Shown: positions 33,410 through 43,562 of the stretch, piece after piece
Layout: each line of letters begins with the position of its first letter
Position numbering within the stretch: the first letter of the stretch is position 1
Assembly (NCBI RefSeq): GCF_004791165.1
Contig: NZ_SRUZ01000004.1
Span: forward strand, 310,001-374,000
Source: Mesorhizobium sp. M8A.F.Ca.ET.218.01.1.1
Lineage (GTDB): Bacteria; Pseudomonadota; Alphaproteobacteria; Rhizobiales; Rhizobiaceae
Length of the DNA stretch: 64,000 nt
Direction of reading: 5' to 3'
The notes under the pieces: generated by a model
Databases searched by the model: none
Seen by the model: the letters and a program-made list of their open reading frames with translations, nothing else
What the model was told of the DNA's origin: nothing
Position numbers and translations under genes: made by a program

Positions 33410-35298
33410 CTTGTCGAGGCTTGGGCAACGGCGGCCTGGTCGATGCGGACATCGTATTGCGTCTGCAACTGCGCCACCAATTGGTCGAGCAGGTCGTCGG
33501 ACATGCCGGAGGTGAATGATTTCTGCGCGTCGTCCGGCACCGAGCTGGCGTCGGCGCCGGCCGGTTCGAACACTTCGGCGACCTTGAACAGGATCTGGCC
33601 GTCGCCGGTGGGCGAGGGGATCAAGCCGGTGCCGCCTTCGCCGACGCCGAACATCACGGCGGCGCCCTCCTTGCCGAAATCGGCATCATCGGCTTCGCGC
33701 TTCAGGCCGCGCTTGGTCTGCTTTTCCAGCTTGAGTTCACTGGCGATGACATCGAGCGTGGCGCCGGCCTTGAGCCGCTTCTCGAGTTCGTCCGCCTTGG
33801 CGGCGAGCCGCTTGGTGGTCTCGGCAGCCGTCCAGTCGGCGACCACCCTCTGGCGCACCTCATCAAGAGTGCGGTCGCGAGCCGGTGTGATCGAACCAAC
33901 CTCATAGAAGACGAAGCCGTTGTCCGCCGTGGTCAGCGCTTCGTTTTCGGTGTTGGGTTCGGCATCAAAGACGGCCTTGATCAGCGACGGCGATTCCGGC
34001 AGGTCCTTGACGATGGTGCCATCGGGCCTCAGGCCATTGCGATCGATGGCGTCGATGGTGATGTCCTTGAGCTTCAATTTGGCGGCCGCGTCGGCCAGCG
34101 AACTGCCCGATGCACGGGTGTCCTCATAATTGTCGTGCACATCCAAAAGGATGCGGCTTGCCTCACCCAGCGCCAGGTCCTTGCGGATCTGGTCGGACAC
34201 TTCGGCAAGCGGCTTCACCACCTCGGGCTTGATCTCGGTCACGCGCAGCAGCACTGGACCGAAGGTGCCCTGAACGACCTGGCTGACTTCATTGGCATTG
34301 AGCGCGAAGGCGGCATCGGCAACCGCCTTGTCGGCGATCTTGTCCTTGGCGAGCGTGCCAAGCAGGATATCGGCCGGGGTCTTGCCTTCGGCGGTCACCA
34401 GCTTGTCGAAGGTGGCACCTGCCTTGAGCGAATCGAGCGCTGCCTTCGCGGCATCCGGCGTCTTGAACACAAGCTGCTCGATGGTGCGCATTTCGGGTGT
34501 GGTGTAGCGCGCCTTGTTCTTGTTGTAGTCGTCACTGACCTGCTGGTCGGTGACCGCGGTCGTATCCATGATGTCCACCGGTTCCAGGCGGACATAGGAG
34601 AATTTGCGGTACTCAGGTGCGGCGTAGGTTTTCTTGTTGGCCTCGAAATAAGCCTGGAGCACGCTGTCGCTCGGCGCCTCGATCGGCTCGACCAGCGTCT
34701 TTGGCAATGTCAGATAGTCGACGGTGCGGTCTTCGCCGCGGTAGAGCGCGACCGCCTTGAAGAACGTGTCGGGGGCTTTGAGGCCGTCCGAGACAGCCTC
34801 GACGATCTGCTGGCGCACCGCCACCTGGGCGCGGTTCTTCAGGTAATCCTCGGGCCGCATGCCGACCTCGTGCAGCATGTAGTCGAATGTCCGCCGGTCG
34901 AACTGACCGCCAGGGCCCTTGAACGCCGGATCTTCGCGGGTGAGTTCAGCCAGCCGGTCCTTGGAGAGGCCGAGGCCCAGCTTGCGTGCCTGTTCGTCGA
35001 GAACGGCACCGGAGACGAGTTGCGCCAGCACCTGATTGTCGATGCCGAGCGCCTTTGCCTGTTCATGAGTGAGGCGCTGACCGAACTGCTGCGACATGAC
35101 GGCGAGCTGGCGGTCATAGGCAAGGCGGTATTCGTTGATCGATACCTTGGTTCCACCAGCGGTTATCACCGAATCGTGGCCCGCAAAGCCGCCCATGAGC
35201 TTTCCGGAGATGCCCCAGGCAGCGAAACTGACCACCAGCAGCGAAAGCAGCGTCTTCGCGACCCAGGTACCTGCCGCGCTTCTCAATATACCAAGCAT
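33406..35298 (-). CDS. PpiD-like periplasmic peptidyl-prolyl isomerase/chaperone
   Basis: An inner-membrane-anchored periplasmic foldase of 630 residues. One N-terminal transmembrane helix (about 14-33, VAKTLLSLLVVSFAAWGISG) is followed by a SurA-like N-terminal region (about 35-170, with LVSGAVLDEQARKLGL and DPAFKGPGGQFDRRTFDYML), then a PPIC/parvulin-type middle with two poorly conserved domains (about 260-370), then a C-terminal helical part. The parvulin catalytic residues are weakly preserved, so its role may be mainly chaperoning. It heads the trpD-trpC-moaC-moeA run and is divergent from tpiA. Confidence 0.88.
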   Translation of the reverse strand: MLGILRSAAGTWVAKTLLSLLVVSFAAWGISGKLMGGFAGHDSVITAGGTKVSINEYRLAYDRQLAVMSQQFGQRLTHEQAKALGIDNQVLAQLVSGAVLDEQARKLGLGLSKDRLAELTREDPAFKGPGGQFDRRTFDYMLHEVGMRPEDYLKNRAQVAVRQQIVEAVSDGLKAPDTFFKAVALYRGEDRTVDYLTLPKTLVEPIEAPSDSVLQAYFEANKKTYAAPEYRKFSYVRLEPVDIMDTTAVTDQQVSDDYNKNKARYTTPEMRTIEQLVFKTPDAAKAALDSLKAGATFDKLVTAEGKTPADILLGTLAKDKIADKAVADAAFALNANEVSQVVQGTFGPVLLRVTEIKPEVVKPLAEVSDQIRKDLALGEASRILLDVHDNYEDTRASGSSLADAAAKLKLKDITIDAIDRNGLRPDGTIVKDLPESPSLIKAVFDAEPNTENEALTTADNGFVFYEVGSITPARDRTLDEVRQRVVADWTAAETTKRLAAKADELEKRLKAGATLDVIASELKLEKQTKRGLKREADDADFGKEGAAVMFGVGEGGTGLIPSPTGDGQILFKVAEVFEPAGADASSVPDDAQKSFTSGMSDDLLDQLVAQLQTQYDVRIDQAAVAQASTR

Positions 35299-35441
35299 GG
35301 TTACTTCCGATTTATGCGCATTTTCGCATGCGCCGAGTCTGAAACAAGCGCAATAGCGCCCTTCCGGTCCACTGTCGATTGCTTTGTGGCCTGATTTTGG
35401 TAGTGAGGGCCAGAGCCTGATATCGCCCGGAGAAGCACACC

Positions 35442-36212
35442 ATGACGCCAGGAATTCGCCCGCTTGTCGCCGGCAACTGGAAAATGAACGGCACCAGCGC
35501 CTCGCTGAACGAACTCAGGATGATCGGCAACGGTTTCATGAGCGGGCTCGACGCCGAGACCGAAGCACTGGTCTGTGTTCCCGCGACGCTGCTTTCCCAT
35601 GCGGCGGAGATCCTGTCGCGCACGCCTGTCCATGCCGGCGGTGAGGACTGCCACCCCAAGGAAAGCGGCGCCTATACCGGCTGCATCTCGGCGGAGATGC
35701 TGAAGGACGCGGGCGCGAGCCATGTCATTGTCGGTCACTCCGAATGCCGCGAACAACGCGGCGAGGACGATGCGACGGTCCAGGCCAAGGCCACCGCGGC
35801 CTGGCGTGCCGGACTGGTGGCCATCGTATGCATCGGCGAGACGCAGCAGCAGCGTGAAGCCGGCGCCACGCTGGAGGTGCTTTCGCGCCAGGTTGAAGGC
35901 TCGGTGCCGCCGAGCGCCACGCCGTCCAATACCATTATCGCCTACGAGCCGGTGTGGGCGATCGGCACCGGCCTGACGCCAACGGCGGCCGATGTGGCCG
36001 AGGCGCATGCGCATATCCGCGAAAAGCTGTCGGAAAAGCTGGGGACCGCCGCTGCCAGGATGCGCATTCTCTATGGCGGCTCGGTCAAGCCGTCCAACGC
36101 GGTCGAACTGCTGGGCGTCAGGAACGTCGATGGCGCGCTGGTCGGCGGCGCCAGCCTGAAAGCGGCTGATTTCCTGGGTATCGCCGAAGCCTATCGCAGC
36201 ATTGCAGGCTGA
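35442..36212 (+). CDS. tpiA: Triosephosphate isomerase
   Basis: Interconverts dihydroxyacetone phosphate and glyceraldehyde-3-phosphate. It has 256 residues and a TIM barrel. Catalytic residues are the Lys in VAGNWKMNG, the His in VIVGHSECRE and the Glu in AYEPVWAIGTG; the phosphate loop is ILYGGSVKPSNA. The start ATG 35442 is the usual family N-terminus (MTPGIRPLVAGNW). It is divergent from ppiD across 143 bp and upstream of secG and pyrG. Confidence 0.96.
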   Translation: MTPGIRPLVAGNWKMNGTSASLNELRMIGNGFMSGLDAETEALVCVPATLLSHAAEILSRTPVHAGGEDCHPKESGAYTGCISAEMLKDAGASHVIVGHSECREQRGEDDATVQAKATAAWRAGLVAIVCIGETQQQREAGATLEVLSRQVEGSVPPSATPSNTIIAYEPVWAIGTGLTPTAADVAEAHAHIREKLSEKLGTAAARMRILYGGSVKPSNAVELLGVRNVDGALVGGASLKAADFLGIAEAYRSIAG

Positions 36213-36379
36213 GATCCACGACGATTGGCGGGTCCCATCTCGTCCAAATTCGTTGCAAAGGGCACGTTGCTTCCCATATTCCGGCCACGGGCTTGGAAAT
36301 GCCGTGAAAGCATTGTATTGAGCCGCCTCCAATTCACCGGTCGTGTCCGCGGCCGGGCAAGGCCTTGCCAGGATAAACT

Positions 36380-36856
36380 ATGCAAACCGTACTGATCGTC
36401 ATCCATCTCATGGTCGTGCTCGCCCTTGTCGGCGTGGTGCTGCTGCAGCGTTCCGAAGGCGGCGGCCTCGGCATTGGTGGCGGGTCGGGCTTCATGACGG
36501 CGCGCGGCGCGGCCAACGCGTTGACCCGGGCGACGGCGATCCTGGCGGCAGCGTTCTTCGTGACGTCGCTGACCTTGTCGATCATTGCCCGCTACGGCGA
36601 GAAGCCGATCGACATTCTCGACCGGGTTCCCGTGACCTCGGACGGCGCCGGCAAGGGCGTGCTCAACCAACTGCCCGGCACCACCACCCCGGCTCCCGCC
36701 GGCACCACCACGCCGACGCCGCCATCCGGAAACGACGCCGCGGCAAAGCCTCCGGCAACGGCCCCGGCCACTGCCCCCGCCGCAGGCTCAACGCCGCCGG
36801 CCACCAACGGAACCACCAACACAGCGCCGGCGGCGCCCCAGGTTCCGAACCAGTAA
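36380..36856 (+). CDS. secG: Preprotein translocase subunit SecG
   Basis: A small partner of SecYE in the Sec translocon. It has 158 residues: two transmembrane helices (about 2-20 and 52-72), joined by the glycine-rich loop VVLLQRSEGGGLGIGGGSGF with MTARGAAN, the SecG signature. The C-terminal 70 residues are an Ala/Pro/Thr-rich, probably disordered tail that E. coli SecG lacks but alphaproteobacterial ones often have. It lies between tpiA and the L,D-transpeptidase gene. Confidence 0.93.
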   Translation: MQTVLIVIHLMVVLALVGVVLLQRSEGGGLGIGGGSGFMTARGAANALTRATAILAAAFFVTSLTLSIIARYGEKPIDILDRVPVTSDGAGKGVLNQLPGTTTPAPAGTTTPTPPSGNDAAAKPPATAPATAPAAGSTPPATNGTTNTAPAAPQVPNQ

Positions 36857-37068
36857 ACCTCGACGTTTCCAAACCGCGATCTGTGATCGTTTGAACACAG
36901 TCGCGGCAAATGCTGCGCGATCACGAAGATTCGACGGGCAGCAGTGCGGTCTCGCGCTTGAGGCATCCGCGCTTATTCGACTATAGATTGCACGCGGCAT
37001 TTTCGGCGTCCTTGGGGGACGCCGGGCGACGCCGTGGGCAACAAGCATTGAACGATCGGATCTTCGCC

Positions 37069-38199
37069 ATGCAGCTTCGCAGCTTCATTTTCCTGGGACT
37101 TTGCGCCGCAATCGGCATGAGTTCCCCGGCCTTCGCCGCCATGCCGGCAAACATGGCCGCACAACAGCCGGTGTCGCTTGAGAAAACCGACGCCATCCCC
37201 GTCGCGGCCAAAAGCGATGCGGCGCAGTTGAAGCTTCTCAAGAAGAAGAAAAACCCGACGCCGGACGATCTTGCCCAGATCAAGAAGATCGAGGCCAAGA
37301 TCGTTGCCGACAAGGAGAACGCCAAGGCCAAGGCGCTCGAGGCCAGGAAGCTGGCGATGCGCGAAGCGGCGAAAGCCAGGGCCGATGCCGCACGGCAGGC
37401 CTTCCTAGCCCAGAAGGGCAAAAGCGCTCCGGCGGCTGAAGTGGCCGAGGCCAACACAGCCAAGAAGACCACCAAGATCATCGAACCGATTGAACCCGTC
37501 ACGCCGATCCAATCGGCTGAGCCTATCCCGGCCGAAGCGATGAATGTCGCTTTGACCGGCAACAATGGCGAACTGCGCAGCGAGGTCGTCGGCGGCCAGA
37601 AGCAGTCGAGTGGCGGCCTGTTCGCCGGCCTGTTCGGTGGAACTTCATCGGGCTCATCGATCAGCTATCTGCCCGAGACCCGCGCGCTCGATTCGGCACT
37701 TGCCCAGAGAAACGCCAAGAAGCCGTTCAAGGTGAAGCCGGAATTCGTGCCTCAGGACGTGGAATTTACGGGCTATGATGCCGGCACGATCGTCATCGAC
37801 ACCAGCGCTCGCCGGCTCTATCTCGTCGAATCGTCCACGACCGCGCGTCGCTATGCCATCGCGGTCGGCCGCGAAGGCCTGCAGTTCAAGGGCACGGTCG
37901 CGGTCGGCGACAAGCAGGAATGGCCGCGCTGGATCCCGACACTCGACATGCAGAAGCGCGAGCCAAAGCACTACGGCCAGTACAAGGACGGCATGGCCGG
38001 CGGCGGACAGAACCCGCTCGGTGCCCGCGCCATTTATCTCTATGACGGCAAGAAGGACACGCATCTGCGTATTCACGGCACCATCGCGCCGCAGTCTATC
38101 GGCACCAGCGCCTCCAATGGCTGCTTCCGTATGATGAACGAGCACGTCATGGATCTCTACAGCCGCGTCCGGGTCGGCACCAAGGTCGTCATCATCTGA
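37069..38199 (+). CDS. L,D-transpeptidase family (YkuD) protein
   Basis: A probable exported peptidoglycan enzyme making 3-3 crosslinks or anchoring proteins. From ATG 37069 it has 376 residues with a signal peptide (about 1-24, FIFLGLCAAIGMSSPAFA). A Lys/Ala-rich coiled-coil-like segment (about 55-125, with LKLLKKKKNPTPDDLAQIKKI) precedes a low-complexity linker, then the YkuD domain (about 235-375). The active site is HGTIAPQSIGTSASNGCFRM, with catalytic Cys and His. A TTG at 37048 is an alternative start. A strong terminator follows. Confidence 0.9.
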   Translation: MQLRSFIFLGLCAAIGMSSPAFAAMPANMAAQQPVSLEKTDAIPVAAKSDAAQLKLLKKKKNPTPDDLAQIKKIEAKIVADKENAKAKALEARKLAMREAAKARADAARQAFLAQKGKSAPAAEVAEANTAKKTTKIIEPIEPVTPIQSAEPIPAEAMNVALTGNNGELRSEVVGGQKQSSGGLFAGLFGGTSSGSSISYLPETRALDSALAQRNAKKPFKVKPEFVPQDVEFTGYDAGTIVIDTSARRLYLVESSTTARRYAIAVGREGLQFKGTVAVGDKQEWPRWIPTLDMQKREPKHYGQYKDGMAGGGQNPLGARAIYLYDGKKDTHLRIHGTIAPQSIGTSASNGCFRMMNEHVMDLYSRVRVGTKVVII

Positions 38200-38218
38200 C
38201 GTTTCCATCATCATGCCG

Positions 38219-38250
38219 AAAGGGCCGGCTCAGCCGGCCCTTTTGTTTTG
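38219..38250 (+). terminator. Rho-independent terminator after the L,D-transpeptidase gene
   Basis: AAAGGGCCGGC and GCCGGCCCTTT form a perfect 11-bp stem around the loop TCA, followed by TGTTTTG. It begins 20 bp after the stop codon. The A-run on the other arm makes it plausible in both directions. Confidence 0.88.
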
Positions 38251-38253
38251 CTT

Positions 38254-38325
38254 GGAGCGGTTCAACGTTTGATAGAATCGCCGACCTGCTCTAAGTCTTT
38301 GTTTTTACGCCAATTCCGGACGGAA
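38254..38325. repeat. Degenerate copy of a Mesorhizobium-type extragenic palindromic repeat
   Basis: The segment starts GGAGCGGTTCAACGTTTG, has an imperfect palindrome whose arms are GAGCGGTTC and GACCTGCTC, and continues CTTTGTTTTTACGC and AATTCCGGACGGAA. I recall this layout as a dispersed extragenic repeat found in many copies in Mesorhizobium genomes. The palindrome here has a mismatch and a wobble, so this copy looks decayed. A second hairpin (CGATCAAAA, TTTTGGTCG) follows at 38331-38352. Confidence 0.6.
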
Positions 38326-38477
38326 GGTCTCGATCAAAACCCGTTTTGGTCGGGATCCTGTCCAAAAAACCGGATTCCATTTTAGGGATCATGGTCCGAG
38401 CGCCTTCTTGGGAAAAAGCCTTCGCGGCGGTTTTTTCTCTGGCGGAATCAATCCGGCCGCGTTAAGCGATGACTCCC

Positions 38478-40106
<1,629 letters not shown>

Positions 40107-40114
40107 CTGATTCC

Positions 40115-40654
40115 ATGCGGACCTATGTCGCGCTCCTCTACAGCATCATCCTGGGAGAGGGGCGGCGGGTCGTCATGTCCGACCTCAAGGCGATGGCGGA
40201 AGGCATCGGCCTAAAGAATGTCCGCACCTTGGTGGCGACCGGCAACCTGGTGTTCGAGAGTGAAAAGATTTCGGTCGCCACGCTTGAGACACGCCTTGAG
40301 GTCGCCTTCGAAAAGGCCTTTGGCCGCCACGTCGACATCATTGTCCGCAGTGCCGGGGATTGGCTGACACTCGCAACCAGCAATCCATTCCCGGCTGACT
40401 CGGTGGAAGCCGGCGACCAGGTCGCGGTGCGCGTAATGCGCAAGCCTGTAGCCGGAGATGCCATATCGGGTCTTCAGACCCGTGCCGCCGGGGACGAAAA
40501 GGTGCTTCTGGTCGGTGGCGACATATGGCTTGTGTTTTCGCGCGAGAGGCCAAGTTCGCGCCTGCTTGCGGCCGCCAATCACAAGCGCCTCGGCATTGGC
40601 ACCTCGCGTAACTGGAATACGGTGCGCAAGCTGGCTGAAATGGTCGCAGAATAG
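40115..40654 (+). CDS. DUF1697-family protein
   Basis: A 179-residue cytosolic protein of the DUF1697 family, function unknown. Family features are the start YVALLYSIILGEGRRVVMSDLK (read in two parts), the segment LKNVRTLVATGNLVFES and the final ATSRNWNT-like motif, here GTSRNWNTVRKLAEM. It starts 8 bp after pyrG and is probably read from the same message. A GC-rich hairpin follows its stop. Confidence 0.85.
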   Translation: MRTYVALLYSIILGEGRRVVMSDLKAMAEGIGLKNVRTLVATGNLVFESEKISVATLETRLEVAFEKAFGRHVDIIVRSAGDWLTLATSNPFPADSVEAGDQVAVRVMRKPVAGDAISGLQTRAAGDEKVLLVGGDIWLVFSRERPSSRLLAAANHKRLGIGTSRNWNTVRKLAEMVAE

Positions 40655-40656
40655 AG

Positions 40657-40683
40657 CGGGGCGGCTCGAGGCCGCCCCGGTTT
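40657..40683. terminator. Stem-loop between the convergent DUF1697 and permease genes
   Basis: CGGGGCGGC and GCCGCCCCG form a 9-bp stem with loop TCGAG, followed by GTTTC. It lies between two convergent stop codons, so it could end transcripts from both sides. The T-run is short. Confidence 0.65.
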
Positions 40684-40690
40684 CAATCCA

Positions 40691-42148
40691 TCATGCTTTG
40701 GCCGTCTTGGCGCCTGCGCCCACGGCCGCGGTCCGCAGCACGTAGTAGATGACGCCGGCGATCGCCACGCCGAAGAACCAGCCATAGACGCCCCACCAGG
40801 ACGGCAGCCAGTTGGTGAAGTTCGGCAGGATCGAGGAGAAGACGGCGCCGATCCCGGCGGCGATGAAGGCATTGACGTGCCAGCCGCCCTGGAAGCGGAA
40901 TTCGCCGTCCTCGCGGTAGAGTGCCTCGACGTCGACCTCGCCCTTCCGGATCAGGTAGTAATCGACCATCATGACGCCGAAGATCGGTCCCATCGTCGCG
41001 CCGATGATGTTGACGAAGGACGCGGCGCTGCCTTCCCACGGCGCGAAGGGATAGAGCACGAGCGCGATCAGCGCGGCGATGTAGCCACCCTTCTTGAAGT
41101 CGATCTGACGCGGGAAGACGTTGGAGAAGTCGAACGCGGGTGAGACGAAGTTGGCCACCACGTTGATTCCCAAGGTCGCCACCGCGAAGGTCAAGGCCGC
41201 AAGGGCAGCCAGGAACCAGCTGTCGAACTTGGCCGAGATCTGGTCGGGATGCAGCAGCACTTCATGGTAGACGTCGTAGGCGGCGATGGTGGTGACGCCG
41301 GCGACCAGCGAGAACAGGATGAGGTTGACCGGCAGGCCCCAGATATTGCCCTTGCGCAGCGCTGCCTGGTCGGGCGCATAGCGGGCGAAATCGCAGAAAT
41401 TGAGATAGAGCGCCGAAAAATACGTCACCCATATCGCCGCCACCGCGAATAGCGACGTCCACGAGCCCGGGGTTCCAGGCACGCCGGCATCCTTGGTCTT
41501 CTCCAGAAGCACGTCCATCGGTATGTCGCTGGTGAAGGCGAAGGTTCCGGATTTGACGCAGAGATAAATGGCCAGGAGCAGCATCATCACCCAGACGGCG
41601 GGTCCTGCCCAATCCTGGAAGCGGCGCACCGTTTCCATGCCTTTCTGGATGATCAGCAGTTGCAGGGCCCATATGACCACGAAGCAGATCACCTCCAGGC
41701 CGGAATGGCCGAGGAAATGGGTGTTGGCGTTGAAATCGGCGAACCATTGCGAGCGGATGAGCAATGCGACGATGGCGCCGGAGGCGGCGGCAGTCTGCGC
41801 GCCATACCAGAAGCAGGCGACGATGGCGCGCACCAGTGCCGGAATGTTGGCGCCCCAGATGCCGAAGGAGGCTCGGGCCAGCACGGGGTAGGGCACACCG
41901 GTTTTCACACCGGCATAGCCGACCATGTTCATCAATGCGTAGATGATCAGCGAGCCGATGCCGATGGCGATGATGAAATTGACGAAGCCGCCGCAGAACA
42001 GAAAAAGGCTGGCGGCGAGGTAGTAGCCCCACAGGCTATGGACGTCCGAGGTCCAGACATTGAAGATCGAGAATGGTCCCCAGTTTCGAACCTTGGCGGG
42101 AGCGAGATCTTCATTATAAAGGTCAGGCGATGCGCCTTGTATCGTCAT
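40691..42148 (-). CDS. NCS1-family nucleobase:cation symporter
   Basis: An inner-membrane permease of 485 residues with about 12 transmembrane helices. The N-terminal segment LYNEDLAPAKVRNWGPFSIFNVW with VWTSDVHSLWGYYLAASLF is characteristic of the NCS1 family (uracil, allantoin, hydantoin and thiamine-precursor carriers). Further on, WKGMET-type QKGMETVRRFQDWAGP and YFSALYLNFCDFARYAPDQAA match. The exact nucleobase or hydantoin cannot be told. The ATG at 42148 has AAGGGGA upstream; ATG-less extension to 42172 is unlikely. An unusual 51-nt dyad lies about 130 nt upstream in its leader. Confidence 0.88.
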   Translation of the reverse strand: MTIQGASPDLYNEDLAPAKVRNWGPFSIFNVWTSDVHSLWGYYLAASLFLFCGGFVNFIIAIGIGSLIIYALMNMVGYAGVKTGVPYPVLARASFGIWGANIPALVRAIVACFWYGAQTAAASGAIVALLIRSQWFADFNANTHFLGHSGLEVICFVVIWALQLLIIQKGMETVRRFQDWAGPAVWVMMLLLAIYLCVKSGTFAFTSDIPMDVLLEKTKDAGVPGTPGSWTSLFAVAAIWVTYFSALYLNFCDFARYAPDQAALRKGNIWGLPVNLILFSLVAGVTTIAAYDVYHEVLLHPDQISAKFDSWFLAALAALTFAVATLGINVVANFVSPAFDFSNVFPRQIDFKKGGYIAALIALVLYPFAPWEGSAASFVNIIGATMGPIFGVMMVDYYLIRKGEVDVEALYREDGEFRFQGGWHVNAFIAAGIGAVFSSILPNFTNWLPSWWGVYGWFFGVAIAGVIYYVLRTAAVGAGAKTAKA

Positions 42149-42277
42149 TGCAATATCCCCTTCTTGCAGCACGCGCCCTCACGCGTTGACCGCAGAGGTT
42201 ACGCCTGACGCAGGGGAACCGACAAGCAACCGATTTGCCGGCTTTGGCCTTAAAGATATTCAATGCGAACCGCGATT

Positions 42278-42328
42278 ATCGACAGACGGTAATGGTGAGC
42301 CGCTTTGGAAAAGCGCCCGTCTGTCGAT
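42278..42328 (-). promoter_or_regulatory. Long dyad with nested hairpin in the NCS1 permease leader
   Basis: ATCGACAGACGG (42278-42289) and CCGTCTGTCGAT (42317-42328) are perfect 12-bp arms. Between them lies a second perfect hairpin, CGCTTT GGA AAAGCG (42301-42315). On the minus strand this folds as a stem, an asymmetric internal loop (1 nt and 11 nt) and an apical hairpin, about 130 nt before the permease ATG. No T-run follows, so it does not look like a simple terminator of the upstream LysR gene. It is a candidate structured leader RNA or a large operator. Confidence 0.5.
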
Positions 42329-42399
42329 TCGAATTTTCGATCCACCGCGTCAGGCTGGATGAATCCGCCCTGCCAACTTCTGCCGGCAAGAGCGGCAGC

Positions 42400-43302
42400 C
42401 TAGGCGATGGCCATCACCCGCTTGTGGTCCTCGACTTCGGAAAGCAGCCAGTCCTGAAACATGCCGGTACCCGGCTTGTTGCCGATACTGCGGCGCTGAT
42501 GCAGGTAGATGCCGGCCGGATAGGTATGGCGGGCGCCGAATGGGGCGACCAGCTTGCCTTGCTGAAGCAAATCCTGCGCCATCATGGTGTCGGCAAGCGC
42601 TATTCCAGCGCCATTGATGGCCTCGCGCATGATCAGCGTGCAGTCATCCAGCGTCGTGCTGGATTTCGGCGTGGTGTCCAAAACGCCTTCCTGCTCCAGC
42701 CAGCGCTTCCATCGCATGGTCTCGCATTCGTGGATCAGGTGGTGATTGACCAGATCTGCGGGCGACAGTAGCGGCATCGGCCCTTCAAGCAACGAGGGTG
42801 CACAGACCGGCGTCAGAACCAGCGGGATCAGAAGCGTCAGCGCCGGGCCGGCCTTGTAGACGAACTCGTCGACAATGGCCAAATCGAAATTGGCCCGCTT
42901 GCCCGATGTCGAGATCTCCAGATCCACGGTCGGATGCTGCCGGCGAAAATTCGGCAACCGGTCGGCCAGCCAAAGGTTCAGGACAGCCGGCACGCACAGG
43001 ACCCGGACACGCTGGGTCCTGCCGTGGCTCGGGCCGTCGGCGAGACTGACATCGTCGGTGGCGCGCCAGATGGCCTCGAACGCCTCCGAGAGGCTGCGCG
43101 CATAGTATGAGCCCCGGATGGTCGGTGTTATCTGGCGAAAGCCGCGCTCGAACAGGTCCTGACCGAGATTGCGTTCGAGTGCTCGGATGTGGCGGCTGAT
43201 CGCCGAGGGCGTCAAATGCAGCTCCTCCGCCGCATCCTTGATGCTGCCGAGACGTGCTGCGGCCTCGAAAGCGCGCATGCCGTTGAGTGAGGGTAGGGCC
43301 AT
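42400..43302 (-). CDS. LysR-family regulator (GcvA-like)
   Basis: A 300-residue LysR-type regulator from ATG 43302. The helix-turn-helix region reads FEAAARLGSIKDAAEELHLT with PSAISRHIRALE, the GcvA-subfamily pattern, followed by a substrate-binding-like domain (about 95-295). It stands between the NCS1 permease (same strand, downstream) and the divergent peptide-use operon. A perfect TTTTGTC/GACAAAA dyad lies in the divergent spacer, so control of the peptidase operon and itself is the simplest inference; control of the permease is possible too. Confidence 0.9.
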   Translation of the reverse strand: MALPSLNGMRAFEAAARLGSIKDAAEELHLTPSAISRHIRALERNLGQDLFERGFRQITPTIRGSYYARSLSEAFEAIWRATDDVSLADGPSHGRTQRVRVLCVPAVLNLWLADRLPNFRRQHPTVDLEISTSGKRANFDLAIVDEFVYKAGPALTLLIPLVLTPVCAPSLLEGPMPLLSPADLVNHHLIHECETMRWKRWLEQEGVLDTTPKSSTTLDDCTLIMREAINGAGIALADTMMAQDLLQQGKLVAPFGARHTYPAGIYLHQRRSIGNKPGTGMFQDWLLSEVEDHKRVMAIA

Positions 43303-43329
43303 TGGCCGATCATGAATTGTCAGTTGAGT

Positions 43330-43353
43330 TTTTGTCAATCGACATGGACAAAA
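43330..43353. promoter_or_regulatory. Candidate LysR operator between LysR and the aminopeptidase operon
   Basis: TTTTGTC aatcgacatg GACAAAA is a perfect 7+7 dyad with a 10-bp spacer, 28 bp upstream of the LysR ATG in the 260-bp divergent region. Position and symmetry suit a LysR site; the rest of the region up to 43562 shows only the GAGGAG ribosome-binding site of the aminopeptidase. Confidence 0.5.
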
Positions 43354-43562
43354 TTGGCGTTTGATCGCTTGGCCCGTTCAGGGATACCCAAGAGGCAAGA
43401 GCAACTAAGTCGTCTTACGAAAACGGCTATTCGGGAACTTCGGCACCATTCCACCAACGGCGGCGACCGGTTTGACCGGCTTCCACCGGTGGCGGGCGAA
43501 GCATTGCACGAGCTGCAAGCGACGCCTCGGCCAAAGCCCCGCAATGAGGAGAACGCCCGCCT

